A DNA stretch of 64,000 bases, from positions 19,924-83,923 of IMG/VR virus record IMGVR_UViG_3300050034_000098; one strand, 5' to 3'. The notes beneath the pieces were generated by a model, which searched no databases, was not told the DNA's origin, and saw only the letters and a list, made by a program, of their open reading frames with translations. The translations under genes and the position numbers were made by a program. Below, piece after piece: positions 59,201 to 64,000 of the stretch. The stretch is from a virus. The first letter of the stretch is position 1. Each line of letters begins with the position of its first letter.

Positions 59201-60530
59201 CTGCGGCATCTCCCATAACTTTCCTTAGTTCAGTTTCAGTTGTGCCTCTATTTTTTAATGCATTATTATATTTATCAGAACCTTCTGTTGACGTTTTTAC
59301 GATTCCATCTAATTTTACATAAGCACCATACATTGATTCACTAAATTCTTTTTGTTTTTGAATCGTTTCAATTTGTTGTCCTGCTAGTGCTATCTGGTCT
59401 TGTTTTGTTGCAATACTTTCTTTTTCTTTTTGATCTTCTTCGCCAAGTGCATTTGTATAAGATTCTAAGGCATATAATCCTGCTGTTAATGCAAGTGTTA
59501 TTGCAATCATTGGACCGCTTCTGCCAAGTGCTTTCATTGCAAGTGCTAACCCTTCGGTAGCAGAGGTGGTTTCTCTTATTTTAGTAGCTAAATTTGCTAC
59601 GGTTGCAATTGTTTCTGCTGTTACGAATTTTTTAAGCAATGAATTTACGGCGGCTAGTGTTATTGCTAGTTTAGCTAATGAGCCAACTGCGCTTAATGTT
59701 TCAGGACTGATTTTCTGCAATCCCATAACGAAAGCATCTATAGAAGATACTTGTTCTTTAAAGAATTGAGTTAGTCCCCCTTGCCCTGAATTTGAAATGA
59801 TTGAAGCCATATCAACCTTTAATGATTGGAGTCGTCTGGAAAGAGTATCCATTTGCATAATTACTTGTTTATCTGTAAACCCAACACTATTAACTGCTTC
59901 TCCCCAAGTTCTTATAAATTCATTATAATCACCAAGGGTTGCGGCTACTTTGGAATACTGCCATTTACCACCAGCCATATTCTTGTAAACGTTCTCTAAG
60001 GATTTATCAGTTTCTTGTGCGGCTACAGCTACATCAAGCATTACATCTTGTGCTTTTCTAAACTCTTTCTGTCCGTCATTACCAATTTTATAAATTGATA
60101 CACCTAATTTATCAAGTTCGGCTACGGCTTTATCAGAGTGAAAAGATGTATACAGAGACTTGAGCATTGTGCCAATTTCATTTCCACTTTTACCAGTAGC
60201 ACGAACGCCCGTTGCAATCTGTGCAGATAAAAATTCAAAGTCTGCCCCTGCGATATGTGCGGCTGATCCTGCTTGTTCAACCCCTTTTGCAATATCTTGA
60301 GCACTTGCTCCTGCATTATGTGCTAACTTAGTCCACACATCAATGACGTTACCTGAATAAGCCATTGCTTCACTAGTATTCTTTGCAGTTAAGCCATATT
60401 GGAACATTGCGGCTTCTACGTATTTATTTGCTTCTGCCATGCTAAAGTTATCGGCTACTGCTAGTTTAGTTGATTGAGATACTAGGGCATTAACAGTGTC
60501 TATATCTTTATATGTTCTTGCCCATAACTT
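56271..60530 (-). CDS. Tape measure protein, exon 2
   Basis: 1,419 codons after the predicted splice (exon 2 begins K-L-W-A-R-T-Y-K at 60530). It opens in the TP901-type tape-measure core (EANKYVEAAMFQYGLTAKNT; GVRATGKSGNEIGTMLK). Hydrophobic stretches follow near ETLSAVGSLAKLAITLAAVN and GPMIAITLALTAGLYALES, long coiled coils, then a phage tail lysozyme domain (ASAIVGNLMTESGIQPN; GSGSYGIGQWTGGRRDAL). The end has a Ser/Asn-rich linker and FADGGETNGPSIAGEDGKE. With exon 1 the protein is 1,699 aa and sets tail length. Confidence 0.9.
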   Translation of the reverse strand, partial: KLWARTYKDIDTVNALVSQSTKLAVADNFSMAEANKYVEAAMFQYGLTAKNTSEAMAYSGNVIDVWTKLAHNAGASAQDIAKGVEQAGSAAHIAGADFEFLSAQIATGVRATGKSGNEIGTMLKSLYTSFHSDKAVAELDKLGVSIYKIGNDGQKEFRKAQDVMLDVAVAAQETDKSLENVYKNMAGGKWQYSKVAATLGDYNEFIRTWGEAVNSVGFTDKQVIMQMDTLSRRLQSLKVDMASIISNSGQGGLTQFFKEQVSSIDAFVMGLQKISPETLSAVGSLAKLAITLAAVNSLLKKFVTAETIATVANLATKIRETTSATEGLALAMKALGRSGPMIAITLALTAGLYALESYTNALGEEDQKEKESIATKQDQIALAGQQIETIQKQKEFSESMYGAYVKLDGIVKTSTEGSDKYNNALKNRGTTETELRKVMGDAAVDTIRDAGWTKEAYEKEAQSFTDAIEAKKQAAGEFRKEMIVSLENQKAVIETQIDEYWQDAKNFNDSIASKINALGIWKTIQDEYYREQADIASKQKSASEKALADTTKDVEDNPGNDIIKRRQEMAQQELEGASYNLDYYNQKIINTEEGPLNKLKLQQAEIDKKIAETKLAGLPDFKGISSGGSEVDDTGKKGKAGKSMPTDQTEQIEQKLSKAGYNAIVDANTISNNKFSESLSRISDMANRLGSSYDLLDSKLGSYQGKIASLTDTSSKLKEQIDKDVAKLNELASGGNIAITTTSGGGSNESIAMNTIMQQGYTPEQASAIVGNLMTESGIQPNIYAHDGSGSYGIGQWTGGRRDALNEFAQNNNSDVTALETQLAFLIQEMKTTEASSTSKFLNSDSTTPEQYAYAFAKYYERPAEPANPDRQKNARDVMGQYESGSLGGQQIEVSVTIPEEVLAAKGMTKTQWSGMSTDSKKEFIDQNKDQIANAKVITAYLNQISEEEKKSSEIQKQITEAKQKEYEETIKGIKEVADYQNKQSDLITRMQNAMQGISGNEGTKAVSTQGGLERQVAISDAEMNQYKKKGIDIFTNPTANEERVKNLELKNQLEQQSAFTTPETEYKQTMSGLDYQKAMDKLKHPTKSLSDENSNQTTEIDYYTQKIAALNSLMIEAKKNSIFAEDTEKYRDFKLQLAQTQKDLQDAIDEPTKKMKESAEGVFDSILLKGEDFHKVFKKLWEQLAEEALKSLMGIQSGTGGLFSQLINKLGSNNKNSSNSGENIASLATSLLPNTDFNNKQSTDYSFGNADLLNSANNKKSSSSGNSSNYLGLLQSAGKMFNWFADGGETNGPSIAGEDGKEVVVPVEKNTKNSVALLNHAANKLGVSSFGKQLTPDINSGTQKNATQLISQSTTSMKETNGILVNQNKILVTMLGKLGNNNSQQSPQMAVLQQQQTDDSLYSQIQRMTAHGYDFSSK

Positions 60531-61538
60531 CTTTATTTGTTACTCTCTTTTTTTCAAAGAGGGATAGGTCATTTCTGCCTATCTCTATACCTTCATTTTG
60601 TTATACGTATAGAACGGACTATGCCATAATCCTAAATTTCTTTAGGACTGGAGTATGGTAGTCTCTGCGGGTCTATTATTATACTTAGGGAATATAATAT
60701 CTTTGGTTAGATATGTCCAGTTTTTATGAGCTTTTATAGCATCTATACAAGACTTTTTAACATTATATATAATAGCGATATCTTTTATTTTTATTTCTTT
60801 TAATATCATAATTATAATATTTTTTACGTCTTGTTCACTTAACTTTGCTTTTGGATGATTCTGACCAGTAAAATTAGCATGATTTATTGACATTATTTTT
60901 CTTGTGTCTTTAGAATGTTTTTTATCTTTAAAAGGAGAAACTTTACCAAACATTGGATTTTTGATACCCATCTGTTTGCCTTTTCCTTTTATGCTAATTT
61001 TTAATTTAGTTTCATCTGAATGATGCTTCCCATAAAAACCATTACCTTTACCAATTGTAGAAATTTTTCTTATTTTACTTAAAAGTGCTTTGGTCTTTTC
61101 TGTGTGGTGACGACCTAGCATCACTGATTTATCTGGAATCGCAATATTAAACCCAAATTCTTTATTTAATAGATTCAATTTATTAACCCAGTATAATTCT
61201 CTGATTGTTAAATTTTCTTTTTCACACTCTTCAATAACTTCAAATAAGAAATTTTCTTTACCATATTTATTCCACGAGTTTTGCAATAAAGAATTGGGAT
61301 GAATATTTTTTGCAAGGTCTCTTTTATGTTCCATAACTCTTTTGTGGATATCAACACTTTGACCTATATATTTTTTATTATTTATAATATTTGTTATGCA
61401 ATAAATACCTACCAATTATCTTCCCCTTTTCTTTAAAACAAACAATAGTTTCCCTCACGATTGTCCACTTCTGGATTTTCCGTGATATAAACTCCTTTTC
61501 ATTAATGCATTACTGCACTACGCGGCAAGTTTTCGTTT
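60531..61538 (-). mobile_element. Group I intron in the tape measure gene (1,008 nt)
   Basis: It interrupts the TP901 core; removing it joins ...VIDSG to KLWARTYKD in frame. P1 forms between exon end CGGU (61542-61539) and GCCG in the intron, with the expected U-G pair at the splice site. P10 forms between AACUU just before that GCCG and exon-2 AAGUU (60530-60526). The intron ends in G. P7 is GACUA (60663-60659) with UAGUC (60621-60617), and P8 is the CCUAAA/UUUAGG hairpin between them. P9-like hairpins follow. A homing endonuclease gene is inside. Confidence 0.9.
60642..61415 (-). CDS. GIY-YIG homing endonuclease of the intron (257 aa)
   Basis: N-terminal GIY-YIG domain (VGIYCITNIINNKKYIGQS, with conserved Arg/Glu later: KRVMEHK, NLTIRELYWVNK). 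Several NUMOD3-like DNA-binding repeats follow (GRHHTEKTKALLSKI; GKHHSDETKLKIS; GKVSPFKDKKHS) and a C-terminal helix-turn-helix. TTG start 61415 behind AAAGGGGAAGATAA. Its stop (CC TAA) lies within the P7-P8 core of the intron, so gene and ribozyme overlap. It spreads the intron to intronless tape-measure alleles. Confidence 0.92.
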   Translation of the reverse strand: MVGIYCITNIINNKKYIGQSVDIHKRVMEHKRDLAKNIHPNSLLQNSWNKYGKENFLFEVIEECEKENLTIRELYWVNKLNLLNKEFGFNIAIPDKSVMLGRHHTEKTKALLSKIRKISTIGKGNGFYGKHHSDETKLKISIKGKGKQMGIKNPMFGKVSPFKDKKHSKDTRKIMSINHANFTGQNHPKAKLSEQDVKNIIIMILKEIKIKDIAIIYNVKKSCIDAIKAHKNWTYLTKDIIFPKYNNRPAETTILQS

Positions 61539-62378
61539 ACCGGAGTCAATTACTTTATCAATAGTTTCTCCATACGTACTTGCAATACTAATAAATTTAT
61601 CTTGCTCAGTATTTAGTGCCGCTTGTGCAACAGTTTGTTCACTTATACCAGTTTTTGCGGCTACCGTTGCAATTGCCGTATGGTCTATTACCTGATTCAT
61701 TCCCGCCATGCCAGTATCTAGCTTTTCTAGTGTAGTAAATACTTCATATGGGATTGCTGTTACTGCACCAAGTAATGTTCCTGCTGTTATCCAATATAAA
61801 TGACTCTTCAATTTATTGCTAAAACTAATTCCTCGCTCAGTTGAATTATCAAAAGCTACACCCATTTTATTTATTTCTTTAGTTAACTCTTGAGCACCTA
61901 CTTTAATTTTAGAAACATTTTGTGCATATTCTCTTGCTCCAATATTTCCTTTTGAATAGTCGTAATAATTATTCATCCATTCAGATTGTAAACCACTTTT
62001 GGCTTGACTAAAATAATTAGTTCCTCTACTTTGTTGGGCTTTAGCTTGTTGCTCTGCATCTCTTTGTGCTATCTTTAGTTTTTCTTCTGAAGCTTTTCTA
62101 AATATCTCAATTTCACGATTGGCTATCTTATTAACATTGTCAAGCCTTGAAGCATTTAATTTGTCTAATTTAGATATAAATTCACCTTGAAGTTTTTGTG
62201 CTTCTTCAAGACTTCTTTTTACGCCATCAATATTAATACTTAGTCCAGTTTTATTCGCTTGTTCAATTGCTTTTTGTAAATTACTTATGTCTTGTTTTAT
62301 AGTAGTAATATTATTATCACTAGCCTTAGTATCTACTACTATATCAAACCCTATTCGATTACTTGTTTCATCTGCCAT
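61539..62378 (-). CDS. Tape measure protein, exon 1
   Basis: 280 codons from ATG 62378 (behind AGGAGGTGAAAAG) to GGT 61539. The helical N-terminus (ASDNNITTIKQDISNLQKAI) and the start of the TP901 core (SFSNKLKSHLYWITAGTLLG; ISEQTVAQAALNTEQDKF) belong here. Without splicing, the frame would add six wrong residues (KRKLAA) and stop at 61518. Confidence 0.9.
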
Positions 62379-62389
62379 CTTTTCACCTC

Positions 62390-63000
62390 CTATCTAAATC
62401 CACCTTTTTTAATAAATTCCATAGCATTGGCATCTTCTAACGCCTCACTATCTCCCGTACCATTATTTGTTGCTATCGCTTCTACCATTTCCTCTAGTTC
62501 CATTATATTATATTTGCCAATTGATTCTTTTGTTTCAGACGTATTACAAATCATGGCGGCTTTTAATTCTAGGATTGAACCGCCATCTTTTCCGTTATCA
62601 TCTGTTCCATCTTTTTTTTTAGTTTAGATATGCCAACATATTTATCAATTATGTCAATTGAATTTTCTACATCAACCCACTTTTTCAGATCATCATAATC
62701 TTCATCCAATGCTTTTTCTAATAGTTTTTTCATTGCATCAAATCTGGTATAATCAAGTTTAGGTTCTTTAGTTTTTCTATCAATTTGTAGTACTAAATTT
62801 CCCTGCTTATCTAAAATAGCTTTGCCATCTTTATCATATTTTAACATTGGTTGTGGCAGATTGTTAAACATAATGTCTGTATCAATTTTATTATATAACC
62901 GAATAACTTCTTCAACTTCATCAATTATACAAGGTCTTATTGTATGCTCTTTTTCATCTTTATCAACATAAATATAATACTTAGTTTTAATTTCTTCCAT
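62390..63000 (-). CDS. Tail assembly chaperones gpG/gpGT-like, programmed -1 frameshift
   Basis: The zero frame (63000-62569, 143 aa) ends SKLKKKMEQMITEKMAVQS. At the slippery run before 62611 a -1 shift gives LKKKDGTDDNGKDGGSILELKAAM... to TAG 62390, a total of 203 aa. Lambda G/GT and most siphoviruses make such a pair just upstream of the tape measure, which the chaperones hold during tail assembly. ATG behind AAGGAGGTAAATA. The frame overlap and gene order both fit. Confidence 0.9.
62611..62617 (-). other. Slippery heptamer A-AAA-AAG
   Basis: Read leftward, nine A then G inside CTAAAAAAAAAG, zero frame CTA AAA AAA AAG. This holds the strongest bacterial -1 frameshift heptamer. No downstream hairpin was confirmed by eye. 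Confidence 0.85.
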
Positions 63001-63022
63001 TATTTACCTCCTTAAAAATAGA

Positions 63023-63049
63023 CATAAAAAAAGACGCTTACTGCGCCTT
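63023..63049 (-). terminator. Terminator after the free-standing endonuclease
   Basis: Read leftward: AAGGCGC-AGTAA-GCGTCTT (7 bp, one G-U) followed by TTTTTAT, overlapping the endonuclease stop at 63038. It lies between the endonuclease and the chaperone genes. Confidence 0.7.
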
Positions 63050-63682
63050 ATATTCATCAGGAAAATTAAGTCTATTTAATTCATGAAAATTATCATAACA
63101 AACTTTATCAAAAGCCCTAGCGGCTTCTTCTTTACTTTCATATCTGCCAATAGAAATGCTTTTATAATTAATTCTTATTTTAGATACCCATTTATTCCTT
63201 TGATTATCTCTAGTTACTCCTCTAAAACCACTTGTATTTCTACTAGTAATCTGCCCGCTATTTTTATAACTTTTTTCTTTTTTAAAGTCATCTGGCATAG
63301 GATTAAGGACTATGTGATTTAATTTTTTATTAATTCTACCTCTTCTGTTTGCCTCGCCAATTCTTTTCTTTTGTTCTTCTCCTAGTTTATATCCTGCAAG
63401 ACCGCCAGTTTCGGTATTATATCCATATTCGTTATCTGTAGTTTTAAACCTTTTAATTAAAGAAATTTCCAGATAACCTGCATTCTCATCAACATATTCA
63501 CCAATTAAAACCATTTCAAAAGAATCTTTGCCATATTTGTCATATTCTTCTTGCATTAATTTAGATTTACTAGTGCCTCTTCTTAGCATACTTTTGTGAT
63601 CATTAAATCTTCTTTTATAGTTTACTGTAATTCCAAAATATTTCTTACCGTTTATTTTATTATTTATCATATACAAATACAA
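63038..63682 (-). CDS. Free-standing GIY-YIG homing endonuclease with AP2 domain (214 aa)
   Basis: GIY-YIG-like start (YLYMINNKINGKKYFGITVNYKRR), a conserved Glu region (AGYLEISLIKRF), a NUMOD3-like GEEQKKRIGEANRR, and a C-terminal AP2 DNA-binding module (SGFRGVTRDNQRNKWVSKI). TTG start 63682 with AAGGAG 7 nt upstream. Own promoter and terminator. It separates the major tail protein gene from the chaperone genes, which are normally adjacent. Confidence 0.88.
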   Translation of the reverse strand: MYLYMINNKINGKKYFGITVNYKRRFNDHKSMLRRGTSKSKLMQEEYDKYGKDSFEMVLIGEYVDENAGYLEISLIKRFKTTDNEYGYNTETGGLAGYKLGEEQKKRIGEANRRGRINKKLNHIVLNPMPDDFKKEKSYKNSGQITSRNTSGFRGVTRDNQRNKWVSKIRINYKSISIGRYESKEEAARAFDKVCYDNFHELNRLNFPDEYKAQ

Positions 63683-63706
63683 TATATCACTCCTTTTTAA
63701 ATTTTA

Positions 63707-63723
63707 GGGGAGATTTACTCCCC
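63707..63723. other. GGGGAG/CTCCCC hairpin in the endonuclease leader
   Basis: Perfect 6-bp stem with a 5-nt loop, starting about 10 nt after the -10 box, so near the 5' end of the leftward transcript. On the plus strand it is followed by TTTTATTTAATT and could also end rightward transcription. Confidence 0.55.
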
Positions 63724-63732
63724 TTTTATTTA

Positions 63733-63761
63733 ATTATATAGTAATATACTATATTTGTCAA
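63733..63761 (-). promoter_or_regulatory. Consensus sigma-A-type promoter with internal palindrome
   Basis: Read leftward: TTGACA (63761-63756), 17-nt spacer, TATAAT (63738-63733). The spacer holds ATATAGTA-TAT-TACTATAT, a perfect inverted repeat that runs into the -10 box and could be an operator. It is placed 10 nt after the tail protein stop. Confidence 0.85.
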
Positions 63762-63770
63762 CAACTATTT

Positions 63771-64000
63771 TTAAGAAGCCAGTTGTGTGTATGTGATAGA
63801 CATATAGTTGTCTGTAGAAGAGCCGGGGTCCAAAAGGGTCAACGTCATTTTATTAGTAGCCGCTGTCGATCGAGCTAAGTCAATCGTTACATCACCATTT
63901 GCCCTGCATCTAGGAATATAGAAATCAACTTGATAACTGTTACCATCAAGATCTTCTGCACCAATTGTATAGCGGAAAGAAGCAACACGAGGAATCTGAT
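63771..64000 (-). CDS. Major tail protein, C-terminal part (5' end outside window)
   Basis: Open frame from the window edge to TAA 63771 (IPRVASFRYTIGAEDLDGN ... LARSTAATNKMTLTLLDPGS). A beta-rich protein with higher GC and codon bias than its neighbours, as expected of a highly expressed tube protein, and positioned upstream of the chaperones. No diagnostic motif, so identity rests on place and composition. Confidence 0.6.
   Translation of the reverse strand, partial: QIPRVASFRYTIGAEDLDGNSYQVDFYIPRCRANGDVTIDLARSTAATNKMTLTLLDPGSSTDNYMSITYTQLAS

Overview
The window is part of a double-stranded DNA bacteriophage genome. A tape-measure gene, a lambda-type tail-tip module, a lysis cassette and a phage replisome are all present. 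The very low GC content, strong AGGAGG-type ribosome binding sites, frequent TTG starts, many consensus TTGACA-17-TATAAT promoters, an amidase plus XhlA-like holin, and a class II ribonucleotide reductase point to a low-GC Gram-positive (Bacillota) host. The long tape-measure gene (about 1,699 codons once spliced) implies a siphovirus with a long tail. Terminase, portal and capsid genes are not in the window and presumably lie beyond the right edge.

Layout. (1) 1-3.6 kb, leftward: small unknown proteins in about five short transcription units, several with a consensus promoter and two with hairpin terminators; this looks like an early accessory arm. (2) 3.6-3.94 kb: a divergent promoter region. 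(3) 3.94-12.65 kb, rightward: tiny genes, several with zinc-binding cysteine pairs, around a family C DNA polymerase and an ERF-type annealing protein, closed by a terminator at 12.72 kb. (4) 12.76-21.5 kb: a new promoter, a PD-(D/E)XK-like protein, a winged-helix Rep-like protein followed by a 14-bp-period iteron array (candidate origin), a SprT-like metalloprotein, many small genes and several broken reading frames, and an exported 3D-domain protein. (5) 21.5-34.9 kb: a radical SAM enzyme, DnaG-like primase, DnaB-like helicase, an HNH/AP2 homing endonuclease, a Cas4/RecB-like nuclease, DUF3310, DUF1064, an HNH protein and an SSB-like protein. (6) 34.9-45.8 kb: nucleotide metabolism (intein-containing class II RNR, ThyX, dUTPase, a DUF4406-like protein), a proteasome-like Ntn hydrolase, a sigma-region-4-like regulator, a metallophosphoesterase and more small genes, ending at a terminator that faces the leftward one of the late region. 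(7) 45.9-64 kb, leftward: in transcription order major tail protein (partial), a free-standing GIY-YIG/AP2 endonuclease with its own promoter and terminator, the frameshifted tail-assembly chaperone pair, a tape-measure gene split by a group I intron carrying a GIY-YIG endonuclease, an NlpC/P60 protein, gpM-, gpL- and gpJ-like tail-tip proteins, tail accessory proteins including an SGNH hydrolase, then holin, amidase and a permuted papain-like protein.

Together the rightward genes replicate DNA and supply nucleotides while the leftward genes build the tail and lyse the host. Two themes stand out. Four homing or self-splicing elements occupy about 64 kb (RNR intein, tape-measure intron, two free-standing endonucleases). 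There is also unusual decoding: a programmed -1 frameshift, three genes that seem to start at AUU or AUA, and several genes interrupted by a single frame change or stop. Some of the interruptions could be sequencing errors.
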